12,173 nt of DNA from Butyricicoccus sp. (GTDB lineage: Bacteria; Bacillota; Clostridia; Oscillospirales; Butyricicoccaceae). The stretch covers positions 1 to 12,173 of the forward strand of contig JAHHRJ010000051.1 of NCBI GenBank assembly GCA_020025885.1, read 5' to 3'. This document shows positions 5,981-12,117 of this stretch, in pieces. The translations under genes and the position numbers were made by a program. The notes under the pieces are model-generated. The model saw only the letters and a list, made by a program, of their open reading frames with translations. It had not been told where the DNA came from and ran no database searches. How positions within the stretch are numbered: the stretch's first letter is position 1; each line of letters starts with the position of its first letter.

Positions 5981-6274
5981 TTACATCATATTCTCGAAAA
6001 TCTCGATCTTCTTGGAATCATCAGTCAGAGTGATGATTGCCTTCTTCTTTGCAGCGGTCTTGCCAGTGTAAACGCCCATGCGCTTCCACTTGCCAGGCAG
6101 CTTAATGGTGTTAACCTTAGCAACCTTTACGCCAAAGATCTCTTCAACAGCCTTCTTGATTTCGATCTTGCCTGCACCCGGAGCAACCTCGAACACATAC
6201 TTGTTCTCAGCCAGACCAGACATAGAACGCTCAGTGATAACAGGCTTTCTGATGACGTCATGTGCGAATTTCAT
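5981..6274 (-). CDS. rplW: 50S ribosomal protein L23
   Basis: L23 sits at the peptide tunnel exit and is the docking site for trigger factor and the signal recognition particle. The 97-aa product matches bacterial L23 in length. It has the opening DVIRKPVITERSM, the middle KYVFEVAPGAGKIEIKKAVEEIFGVKV and the extended loop VNTIKLPGKWKRMGVYTGKTAAKKKAIITL. The ATG overlaps the rplD stop by 1 nt (TAATG), and GAGGAGG lies within the end of rplD, which suggests coupled translation. It is followed by the unusually long structured spacer before rplB. Confidence 0.97.
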   Translation of the reverse strand: MKFAHDVIRKPVITERSMSGLAENKYVFEVAPGAGKIEIKKAVEEIFGVKVAKVNTIKLPGKWKRMGVYTGKTAAKKKAIITLTDDSKKIEIFENMM

Positions 6275-6897
6275 TATGCGTATACCTCCTCGATCTTCTG
6301 TACCGCATCCTTGTCCATGATGAACATATCAGCGTTGAGGATGTCATAAACATTCAGAGTGGACGCAATTGTGGTGCGAACGCCCGGAATATTTGCAGCA
6401 GACTTTACAATGTTCTTGCGAACTTCTGGGGTTACAACCAGAGCCTTGCCAGTGGACTCAACAGACTTGAGGAAACCAGCAAAAGTCTTGGTCTTGATCT
6501 CGCCCATATCGAGTCCATCAACAACAATCAGCTCGCCAGCCTGTGCCTTTGCAGACAGTGCAGACAGCATAGCCAGACGCTTGAGCTTCTTGTTCAGGCT
6601 GTAACGGTAGGAGCGGGGCTTCGGGCCCAGCGCGATACCGCCGTGTGTCCACTGTGGAGCACGGATAGAGCCCTGACGCGCACGACCGGTGCCCTTCTGA
6701 CGCCACGGCTTGATGCCGCCGCCGCGAACCTCGGAACGAGTCAGTGTGGACTGTGTGCCCTGACGGCAGTTTGCCAAGTAGTTCTTGACAGCTGCATGCA
6801 TTGCAGGAACGTTGGGCTCGATGCCGAATACAGCAGCGTTGAGCTCCATTTCGCCGGTCTGCTGACCAGCCATATTGTAAACCTTAACGGTAGGCAT
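6274..6897 (-). CDS. rplD: 50S ribosomal protein L4
   Basis: L4 binds 23S rRNA and extends a loop to the peptide tunnel constriction opposite L22. In gamma-proteobacteria it also represses its own S10 operon. The 207-aa product has the usual length. The tunnel loop is recognisable as TRSEVRGGGIKPWRQKGTGRARQGSIRAPQW, followed by GGIALGPKPRSYRYSLNKKLKRLAMLSALS, then VDGLDMGEIKTKTF and the C-terminal NVYDILNADMFIM. The gap to rplC is 18 nt with AGGAGG upstream. Whether this L4 regulates the leader at 8104-8431 cannot be told from the sequence. Confidence 0.97.
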   Translation of the reverse strand: MPTVKVYNMAGQQTGEMELNAAVFGIEPNVPAMHAAVKNYLANCRQGTQSTLTRSEVRGGGIKPWRQKGTGRARQGSIRAPQWTHGGIALGPKPRSYRYSLNKKLKRLAMLSALSAKAQAGELIVVDGLDMGEIKTKTFAGFLKSVESTGKALVVTPEVRKNIVKSAANIPGVRTTIASTLNVYDILNADMFIMDKDAVQKIEEVYA

Positions 6898-6915
6898 GTC
6901 TATTTCCTCCTCCCC

Positions 6916-7614
6916 TTACTTTCTGGCCGAAGCCTTCTGCGGGTTCTTGCTGACAGCAGCAGCCGGACCCTTAGCAACGCGGTTGTTCTTAACCGTATCC
7001 TTCAGGAATACGATACCGCCCTTAGGACCAGGAATCGCACCGCGAACTGCGATCAGATTCATCTCAGCGTCAACCTTAACAACGTCCAGGTTCTGAACAG
7101 TAACCTGCTCAGCACCCAGATGACCAGGCATCATCTTGCCCTTCATGATCTTGGAAGGATCAGAGCAAGCGCCCATAGAACCCTGATGGCGGTGCATCGG
7201 ACCAGCACCATGGCTCATTGGGGAGCGGCCAGCGTTCCAACGCTTGATAACGCCAGCGAAGCCTTTACCCTTAGAGATACCGGTTACATCAACGTAATCG
7301 CCCTCAGCAAAGATATCAGCCTTGATGGTATCGCCAGTCTGGAAGGTAGTGCAGTCGTCGAAACGGAACTCCTTCAGGTACTTCTTAACAGCCTCGCCAG
7401 CCTTCTTCAGATGGCCGAGCTGCGGCTTGTTGAGCTTCTTCTCCTTGACGTCCTGGAAGCCCATCTGTACAGCAGTATAGCCTTCCTTCTCTTCGGTCTT
7501 AAGCTGGGTTACAACGCAGGGACCTGCCTCGATAACGGTAACCGGGATTACCTTACCCTCAGCGTCGAAGATCTGGGTCATGCCGATCTTCTTACCGATG
7601 ATTGCTTTCTTCAT
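6916..7614 (-). CDS. rplC: 50S ribosomal protein L3
   Basis: L3 is an early-assembly protein whose central loop reaches towards the peptidyl transferase centre. The 232-aa product starts MKKAIIGKKIGMTQIFDAEG and contains VIEAGPCVVTQ, the loop region GFAGVIKRWNAGRSPMSHGAGP, KIMKGKMMPGHLGAEQVTVQNL and VRGAIPGPKGGIVFLKD. It runs roughly 20 residues past the usual end, with an Ala/Lys-rich tail (VAKGPAAAVSKNPQKASARK). AAGGAGG lies 7 nt before the ATG. It is separated from rpsJ by 160 nt of spacer with hairpins. Confidence 0.97.
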   Translation of the reverse strand: MKKAIIGKKIGMTQIFDAEGKVIPVTVIEAGPCVVTQLKTEEKEGYTAVQMGFQDVKEKKLNKPQLGHLKKAGEAVKKYLKEFRFDDCTTFQTGDTIKADIFAEGDYVDVTGISKGKGFAGVIKRWNAGRSPMSHGAGPMHRHQGSMGACSDPSKIMKGKMMPGHLGAEQVTVQNLDVVKVDAEMNLIAVRGAIPGPKGGIVFLKDTVKNNRVAKGPAAAVSKNPQKASARK

Positions 7615-7774
7615 AGTATTTCCTCCTTAAAGGTTATTGGTTGACGGGCGAAACCGCCAACTTGACCCCGCCGCGCGAAATCGCAGCTAGGTGACAAACC
7701 GCTTTGTGCGGTGTTGTTCGCATTTGTTCGGAATCAATGCTTTTCGGTGTATCAGAACACCTGAAATCAATTTA
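7615..7774 (-). promoter_or_regulatory. Long rpsJ-rplC spacer with hairpins
   Basis: This 160-nt gap is about ten times the usual spacing of the operon. In transcript order it has a stem just past the rpsJ stop (GGTGT/ACACC plus a C-G and three A-T pairs around a bulge, 7742-7766), a 5-bp stem ACCGC/GCGGT (7698-7712), and GGCG/CGCC with a 4-nt loop (7647-7658). None is followed by a T-run, so these are not terminators. I see no good promoter and no ORF. Possible roles are RNA processing or regulation of rplC translation; both are inference. Confidence 0.4.
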
Positions 7775-8086
7775 TTAGAGCTTGATCTCGATCTCAACAC
7801 CTGCCGGCAGATCCAGAGTCATGAGGGACTCAACGGTCTTCTGTGCCGGGTTCAGGATGTCGATCAGGCGCTTGTGGGTGCGACGCTCGAACTGCTCACG
7901 GCTGTCCTTGTACTTGTGTACAGCACGCAGGATGGTGATGATTTCCTTCTCGGTCGGCAGCGGAATCGGACCAGAAACCTTAGCGCCTGTGCGCTTAGCG
8001 GTCTCAACGATTTTCTCTGCGGACTGGTCGATCAGTTCGTGGTCGTATGCCTTCAGACGGATACGGATCTTTTCAGCGTTTGCCAT
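7775..8086 (-). CDS. rpsJ: 30S ribosomal protein S10
   Basis: S10 is a 30S head protein that also acts as the NusE transcription antitermination factor with NusB. I place the start at the ATG at 8086 (103 aa), which gives the canonical opening ANAEKIRIRLKAYDHELIDQ. GAGGAGG lies about 10 nt upstream, and the open frame continues 5' only by chance through the leader. Other matches are SAEKIVETAKRTGAKVSGPIPLPTEK, HKYKDSREQFERRTHKRLIDI and TVESLMTLDLPAGVEIEIKL. It is the first gene of the ribosomal operon, preceded by a long structured leader and followed by an unusually long spacer. Confidence 0.97.
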   Translation of the reverse strand: MANAEKIRIRLKAYDHELIDQSAEKIVETAKRTGAKVSGPIPLPTEKEIITILRAVHKYKDSREQFERRTHKRLIDILNPAQKTVESLMTLDLPAGVEIEIKL

Positions 8087-8103
8087 TTTGGAATTTCCTC
8101 CTC

Positions 8104-8431
8104 GTATTTTGCAGTCGTACATTAAAATGCAATGTACCGACTCGTTACGGAGAGAAACTGCAACCCCGCCCGGCGTATCGCCGCAGGGCATGAAAATAAC
8201 CGGCTGCACATAGATGTGCCTGGGTCCGGTTTGGTAAAAAAACGCAAGTGGTTCGTGCTATCGGCTGACCGGTCAAAATCCACCGGTAGTTCCGAGTTTA
8301 CGCAGGAACATTAACGTTATTGATCAGCAGTTGTCTCAACCGCCCGATTGTCGGACCTACTCCGCCGAAGTTACCTGGTCTAACCAGCAATCTCCGGCAT
8401 CATCGCTTTTTTATCCTGCTTTCGCAGGTTC
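8104..8431 (-). promoter_or_regulatory. Structured S10-operon leader RNA
   Basis: About 330 nt lie between the predicted transcription start and the rpsJ ribosome binding site. In transcript order the hairpins are: CCTGC-GAAA-GCAGG, a GNRA tetraloop (8415-8428); CTGGT/ACCAG (8375-8387) inside GCCG/CGGC; CCGA/TCGG (8344-8354); ACCGGT/ACCGGT (8268-8287) inside TCGG/CCGA; AACCGG/CCGGTT enclosing GCACA/TGTGC (8198-8231); CGGCG/CGCCG (8171-8183); and an 11-bp bulged stem built on GTACATT/AATGTAC (8113-8142) just before the Shine-Dalgarno. A run of seven T on the transcript strand (8236-8242) could be an attenuation point, though the stem before it is weak. The leader probably mediates ribosomal-protein autoregulation; the ligand is unknown. 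Confidence 0.6.
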
Positions 8432-8437
8432 TCTATT

Positions 8438-8466
8438 AGCTTACCGCATTTCGGGAGTAAAGTCAA
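8438..8466 (-). promoter_or_regulatory. Probable sigma-A promoter of the S10 operon
   Basis: TTGACT (8461-8466, 5/6) and TAAGCT (8438-8443, 3/6) are separated by 17 bp on the minus strand, with an AT-rich stretch (about 8467-8560) upstream that could act as an UP element. Transcription would start near 8431, right before the GNRA-loop hairpin that opens the leader. The weak -10 leaves some doubt; other AT-rich hexamers lie further upstream without a good -35. Confidence 0.45.
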
Positions 8467-8564
8467 GAGAGTTCTTGTAATTTTCTTTATATTTTTTAGA
8501 ATTTTTACTTTGCTGTAATTAAATATATAAATAATACGATTTGTATAATTCTTTGCCTATATTC

Positions 8565-9113
8565 TTATGTCGGAACCTTTGCGAATTCTTCTGCTTCTGA
8601 TTTCTCTTGCACAGAATCTTTTATATCTTTTGCAACTTTCATCACATGATCCCCGACCTGCATCGCCACTGCATGCAGCATCGCAGACTCCTTTACCTTG
8701 CCAGCGAGCTCTGCGGCATCGAACGCATTGGTACATGCAAGCATATCTGTCCGCAGTCCAAGCAAAGCCTGTGCCTGATCGTGCACCGCCGCAATGTCCA
8801 TTAAGCGCTTTGCTTTTTCAGCCTCAGCCTGCTGCTCGGTGGTCTTGGGTCTCTCATAAATACCAGAAGATTCTTTTGACACTTCTTCCTGCTGTGCCTC
8901 GACTTGTGCAATCATTTCATCGAGCGCTGCGATCCGCTTGTCATACTCTTCCGAATGACTTTTTAGATCCGTACCGTTTTCTCCTTGGTTTATGCTCTGC
9001 TTTTGATCTATCAGTTCCTGACGCTGCTTCATCAGCGTTTCCAGCATACTCTGCTTGCGTCCCCCAGAAGAAAGGATTACTTTGTCGAGATTCTTTTGTG
9101 TGTTCTCTGTCAT
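8565..9113 (-). CDS. Unrecognised coiled-coil-like protein, 182 aa
   Basis: I do not recognise this protein. It has no signal peptide and no membrane helix and is rich in Glu, Gln, Lys and Ala, so it is likely cytoplasmic and mostly helical. Residues about 23-75 (LMKQRQELIDQK...DKRIAALDEMIAQVEAQQEEV) look like a coiled coil. A polar linker follows (about 76-100, SGIYERPKTTEQQ). A second helical part runs about 100-175 with a more hydrophobic face (LLGLRTDMLACTNAFDAAELAGKVKESAMLHAV). The ATG at 9113 has only a weak upstream ribosome site but overlaps the stop of a 27-codon ORF (ATGA), so translation may be coupled. A consensus promoter lies about 120 nt upstream. No terminator hairpin is evident between its stop and the S10 promoter. 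Confidence 0.75.
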   Translation of the reverse strand: MTENTQKNLDKVILSSGGRKQSMLETLMKQRQELIDQKQSINQGENGTDLKSHSEEYDKRIAALDEMIAQVEAQQEEVSKESSGIYERPKTTEQQAEAEKAKRLMDIAAVHDQAQALLGLRTDMLACTNAFDAAELAGKVKESAMLHAVAMQVGDHVMKVAKDIKDSVQEKSEAEEFAKVPT

Positions 9114-9193
9114 AATTTCTGTTTGGTGCTTAATGTTACGATTTGATTACTGTCACATCTATAATCCTCTGCCAACAGACTCCTCGTATGCAT
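9110..9193 (-). CDS. Candidate 27-aa small ORF coupled to the coiled-coil gene
   Basis: On the minus strand an ATG (9191-9193) opens 27 codons (start MHTRSLLAEDYRCD, end STKQKL) and stops at a TGA (9110-9112) that shares the ATGA with the downstream start. GGAGGA (9203-9208) lies 9 nt before the ATG, the best ribosome binding site in this stretch. A perfect-consensus promoter starts transcription about 38 nt upstream. The peptide is polar and matches nothing I know. It could be a leader peptide that loads ribosomes for the downstream gene, a small protein, or a remnant of an upstream extension lost by frameshift. Confidence 0.5.
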   Translation of the reverse strand: MHTRSLLAEDYRCDSNQIVTLSTKQKL

Positions 9194-9237
9194 ATTCGCT
9201 CTTCCTCCGAAAATATACAAATTTCTTTTGTGGCTTC

Positions 9238-9266
9238 ATTATAAGCCGCACAATATACAATGTCAA
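9238..9266 (-). promoter_or_regulatory. Consensus sigma-A promoter (TTGACA-17-TATAAT)
   Basis: On the minus strand both hexamers match consensus perfectly: TTGACA at 9261-9266 and TATAAT at 9238-9243, with a 17-bp spacer. Transcription should start near 9231 and read the 27-codon ORF and then the 182-aa gene. The -35 box begins a few bases past the T-run of the upstream terminator, so two transcription units are packed end to end. Confidence 0.85.
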
Positions 9267-9268
9267 CG

Positions 9269-9300
9269 AAAAACGGGACAGTTTAAAAACTATCCCGTTT
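9269..9300 (-). terminator. Rho-independent terminator of the dusB-sigma-anti-sigma operon
   Basis: AAACGGGA (9271-9278) pairs with TCCCGTTT (9293-9300), and the stem continues through a G-U pair, present only in the minus-strand RNA, into AGTTT/AAACT with a 3-nt loop. The transcript continues as TTTTTCG. It lies a few nucleotides past the anti-sigma stop codon. Confidence 0.9.
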
Positions 9301-9304
9301 GTAT

Positions 9305-10318
9305 TTATCCCACGTGCACAATGAGTAAGACTGTTTTTGCCATTCGCTGAATACTAATCCCCGAAACTTCATTGAGGGTCAGTTCAAATCCGCTTTTTAT
9401 CAGTTCCTGCTGTACCTGTACGATTTTGGATTCGTTGTTTTCCACACTATAATAGGAGATTCCATCCTGTGTAACGAGTAAAGTCATATCATCCAGTACA
9501 GGAAGTTCTGTTCCACCTTTCACATCATAACAGCGTGCAAACTGCATCTGACTCAGTTCTGCTGGTACACTCTCTATGGCAGCATATGGCTCAACAGGTG
9601 CTGGTGTAGCACGTCCCATATTTCCAGGTGCCTGCCGCAGTTCTCCCTCAGAGACTGTCACGGGAACTTGTACCCCATCATTTTCAGTGCTTATCGGTTG
9701 CTCTGCTGGTGCCTGCGGTGTTCCCTTTGAAACAGACTTCGGCTTCGGCTGTTCTGGCTCTGGTTGTGGTTTTTCTTCTGTAACAGGCTGCTTTGGCCCC
9801 TCAGGCTGTGTCTGTGGCGCTTCTACCTGACCTGGTTCTATCTCTGGCTTTGGCTCTAACTTCTGCGGCTGCTGCTCGATCGGTTTCAGTGTCTCCGTGT
9901 TTGTCTTGGGCACTTCTGCTGTTGCTGGCAGGGGTTCCTTTGTGGAGTTCTTGATCGGCATTGCATATATCTGCCCAAATAGTCCTGTCAAATTCCCGCT
10001 GACTGCAAGCATGACACAAGCTGCCGCCGCCGCCAGCATGGTAAACACTGGAGGTCGCCGATAATTTTTTTGTGGTGTCTGTACGATCGTCTTTTGTACT
10101 TCCGCCTCGATCGCTCCCATCATTTTTTCATGCAGATCTTTTGGAACTGGAACTTCCAGTTCCTTCCAAAGTGAACGCATCTCGCGTAGATCTTCCAAGT
10201 ACGCACGACAGGACGGGCACACAGCCAAATGTGCATCTAATCCCTGTTTTTCCTCTGCATTCAGCGTATTATCCAGCTCCGCCGAGCACAGCTCTTCATA
10301 TTTCTCGCAGTTATTCAT
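9305..10318 (-). CDS. Membrane-anchored zinc-finger anti-sigma factor with Pro-rich extracytoplasmic stalk
   Basis: The product (337 aa from the ATG at 10318, which has GGAGG 10 nt upstream) fits a ZAS-type anti-sigma factor that would hold the adjacent ECF sigma factor inactive at the membrane. Residues 1-50 form the zinc-binding anti-sigma domain: Cys4 or Cys11 followed by His30-x3-Cys34-x2-Cys37 in LDAHLAVCPSCRAYL. One hydrophobic helix lies at about 90-109 (PVFTMLAAAAACVMLAVSGN). About 100 residues rich in Pro, Glu, Gln and Lys follow (PEPEQPKPK and similar), probably a stalk crossing the cell wall. The last 100 residues look like a folded domain (from FARCYDVKGGTELPVLDD to KTVLLIVHVG). 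The start overlaps the sigma stop by 8 nt. The outer domain is unrecognised and is presumably the signal sensor. Confidence 0.88.
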   Translation of the reverse strand: MNNCEKYEELCSAELDNTLNAEEKQGLDAHLAVCPSCRAYLEDLREMRSLWKELEVPVPKDLHEKMMGAIEAEVQKTIVQTPQKNYRRPPVFTMLAAAAACVMLAVSGNLTGLFGQIYAMPIKNSTKEPLPATAEVPKTNTETLKPIEQQPQKLEPKPEIEPGQVEAPQTQPEGPKQPVTEEKPQPEPEQPKPKSVSKGTPQAPAEQPISTENDGVQVPVTVSEGELRQAPGNMGRATPAPVEPYAAIESVPAELSQMQFARCYDVKGGTELPVLDDMTLLVTQDGISYYSVENNESKIVQVQQELIKSGFELTLNEVSGISIQRMAKTVLLIVHVG

Positions 10319-10928
10319 GATCTGCCCGCCTCCCTTCTGCCTGTTTAGACGAAGTTGGGAGAGAAATGTTCCCTCGTTCCAATAGGATTTTGCGAAGAAA
10401 ATTCCGTGCACGCGCCAAACGGGACTTTACCGTTCCATCTTCCAGCCCAAGTGTGCGTGCAATCTCTGTGTAGGAAAGTCCTGCAACGTCGCGCAGCAGC
10501 ACCACTTTGCGGTGTTCATCTGATAACTGTGCAAGTGCATATTGTAGTTCTTCACGCAGCTCTTGGTTTTCTACCGCCTGTTCTGGCTGAATCGCACGGG
10601 ATGGATCTGCAATCGATGCAGCTGGACTTTCCGCATCATCGATTGATGCTATACCTCCCTCAGCCGCACGTTTTCGAGCAAAGTCTACACATATATTGGA
10701 TGTGACGCGATAGAGCCAAGTGGACAGGCTACTGTCTCCGCGAAACGAATCCAAATTTTTCCATGCACGCAAAAAGACTTCCTGAGTAATATCTGCTGCA
10801 TCCTGTTCTGAACCAGTCGAGCGCAGTGCCAATGTATACACACGATTTTCGTAGGCGGTCATGAGCGATTCAAAAGCAGCGATCTCACCTTTCTTTGCAC
10901 GGGCAAGCAATACTTTTTCCCCTGTCAT
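10311..10928 (-). CDS. ECF (group 4) RNA polymerase sigma-70 family factor
   Basis: This is a two-domain sigma factor of 205 aa that should direct RNA polymerase to a stress or envelope regulon. Region 2 spans about residues 15-88 and includes AFESLMTAYENRVYTLALR, DITQEVFLRAWKNLDSFRG and STWLYRVTSNICVDFARKR. A linker of about 40 residues follows (EGGIASIDDAESPAASIADPS region). Region 4 spans about 128-182 (LSDEHRKVVLLRDVAGLSY, then TEIARTLGLEDGTVKSRLARAR) with a clear helix-turn-helix. GGAGG lies 6 nt before the ATG. dusB ends 16 nt upstream, and the anti-sigma gene overlaps its last 8 nt, so sigma and anti-sigma are co-translated. I see no obvious autoregulatory ECF promoter within the window. 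Confidence 0.95.
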   Translation of the reverse strand: MTGEKVLLARAKKGEIAAFESLMTAYENRVYTLALRSTGSEQDAADITQEVFLRAWKNLDSFRGDSSLSTWLYRVTSNICVDFARKRAAEGGIASIDDAESPAASIADPSRAIQPEQAVENQELREELQYALAQLSDEHRKVVLLRDVAGLSYTEIARTLGLEDGTVKSRLARARNFLRKILLERGNISLPTSSKQAEGRRADHE

Positions 10929-10944
10929 GGAGCGCCTCCTTTCC

Positions 10945-11916
10945 TTATGAAATCTGCTGTTTCATCTCCTCAGCCAATGCATAAAGCTCTGCAAGCCGTT
11001 CGAGTGCCGAGATACGCTTTTTAAAATCACGTACACGCGGAACACCCTTCAGATACCAGTTGACATGCTTACGCGCTTCCAATAACGCGACCCGCTCGCC
11101 CTTATCCGCGGCAGCAAGCTCGATCTGACGCACGGCTGTATCCACGCGCTCTGCAAACGATGGGAGTGGCGGCACTACACCAGTTTCTAACAATGCATTC
11201 GCTCGTTCAAAGATCCACGGATTACCCAAGCTGCCTCTGCCGATCATCACAAAATCTGCACCTGTATGCGAAAGAATCCGCGGCACATCTTCTGGTGCAA
11301 ACACATCGCCGTTGGCAGTCACAGGAATCGAAACCGCTTTCTTGACCGCTGCGATCTGATCCCAGTCCGCATGTCCCTCATATTGCTGGCTTCGTGTGCG
11401 TCCATGCACCGTCACCATATCCGCGCCTGCCTGCTCCATCAGCTGTGCAAAGGTGATACAGTTGATGCTTGTGATATCCCAACCAAGACGGAACTTTACC
11501 GTCACTGGCACATCGACCGCCTGCTTGACTGCTGCAACGATCCGCGCAGCAAGCTCCGGCGATTTCATCAGCGCCGAACCATCTCCATTGTTTACAATCT
11601 TTGGTGCTGGGCATCCCATATTGATGTCTATGATCTCACAGCCCGATTCCTCACGCACACGCGCTGCACCACGCGCCATACACTCTGGATCAGAACCAAA
11701 AATCTGTACCGCTGCCGGATGTTCTTCCATGCCAAGCTGCATGAGCCGTGGTGTCTTTTTATCTCCGAAGTCGAGTGCCTTTGCACTGACCATCTCTGTT
11801 ACAGTCAACCCTACACCGTGTTCTCGGCAGATCTGTCGAAAAGCCAAATCCGTCACGCCCGCCATCGGCGCTAGGATCAAGCGATTTGGTAGTTTTACAT
11901 TGCCGATTTGCAACAT
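10945..11916 (-). CDS. dusB: tRNA-dihydrouridine synthase (DusB family)
   Basis: This FMN enzyme reduces uridine to dihydrouridine in the D-loop of tRNAs using NAD(P)H. The 323-aa product has the TIM-barrel Dus domain: LAPMAGVTDLAFR (residues 15-27), the catalytic cysteine Cys102 in NMGCPAPK, Lys141 in VTVKFRLGW, His171 in VHGRTRSQQYEG, ANGDV (201-205) and MIGRGSLGNPWIF (224-236) for FMN phosphate. The helical C-terminal domain contains RKHVNWYLKG. Length and motifs are complete. AAGGAG lies 8 nt before the ATG and a promoter lies just upstream. In Bacillota dus genes are often near unrelated housekeeping genes; linkage here to an ECF sigma pair suggests co-transcription, not shared function. 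The B-type assignment is by similarity of the motif set. Confidence 0.93.
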   Translation of the reverse strand: MLQIGNVKLPNRLILAPMAGVTDLAFRQICREHGVGLTVTEMVSAKALDFGDKKTPRLMQLGMEEHPAAVQIFGSDPECMARGAARVREESGCEIIDINMGCPAPKIVNNGDGSALMKSPELAARIVAAVKQAVDVPVTVKFRLGWDITSINCITFAQLMEQAGADMVTVHGRTRSQQYEGHADWDQIAAVKKAVSIPVTANGDVFAPEDVPRILSHTGADFVMIGRGSLGNPWIFERANALLETGVVPPLPSFAERVDTAVRQIELAAADKGERVALLEARKHVNWYLKGVPRVRDFKKRISALERLAELYALAEEMKQQIS

Positions 11917-11950
11917 ACTTCGGGCTCCTTATCTATAATAATTCCGTATT

Positions 11951-11979
11951 ATTGTAGCATACTCTGGAATTAATTGCAA
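11951..11979 (-). promoter_or_regulatory. Probable sigma-A promoter of the dusB operon
   Basis: On the minus strand TTGCAA (11974-11979, 4/6) is followed after 17 bp by TACAAT (11951-11956, 5/6), with TG one base upstream forming an extended -10. Transcription would start near 11944, giving a leader of about 28 nt that includes the dusB ribosome site. Confidence 0.65.
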
Positions 11980-12087
11980 ACTTTTCCACGGTTACAATTC
12001 GGTCGCAAGCAGAATCTGGACTGTTTTTCGCTCTTTTTCACAAGAAACCCACAGAAAACACCCCATCATCTACAACCTGCAAACATA

Positions 12088-12117
12088 AAAAAGCTGTCTC
12101 CCGCGAGACAGCTTTTT
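12088..12117. terminator. Bidirectional rho-independent terminator
   Basis: A perfect 13-bp inverted repeat (12088-12100 with 12105-12117, core GCTGTCTC) has a 4-nt loop and runs of A and T on the two flanks. It most likely ends a minus-strand transcript that enters from beyond the right edge. Between it and the dusB promoter (11980-12087) I see no gene or clear motif, and 12118-12173 holds no supported gene. Confidence 0.8.

Noticed and set aside
6262..7644. 460-codon plus-strand ORF opposite rplC and rplD
   Set aside because: Both genes beneath it are unmistakable L3 and L4. The plus frame is open only because of their codon bias.
8087..8209. N-terminal extension of rpsJ to an upstream start
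   Set aside because: The extra 41 residues are encoded by the hairpin-rich leader and include the Shine-Dalgarno. S10 proteins begin at the ATG at 8086.
8567..9115. 182-codon plus-strand ORF opposite the coiled-coil gene
   Set aside because: It is almost exactly antisense to the minus-strand gene, has no ribosome site, and its Cys/Pro/Leu-rich composition is that of a reverse-frame shadow.
10319..10411. N-terminal extension of the anti-sigma factor
   Set aside because: It lies wholly within the sigma gene, and the zinc-finger domain normally starts the protein. The ATG at 10318 has its own GGAGG.
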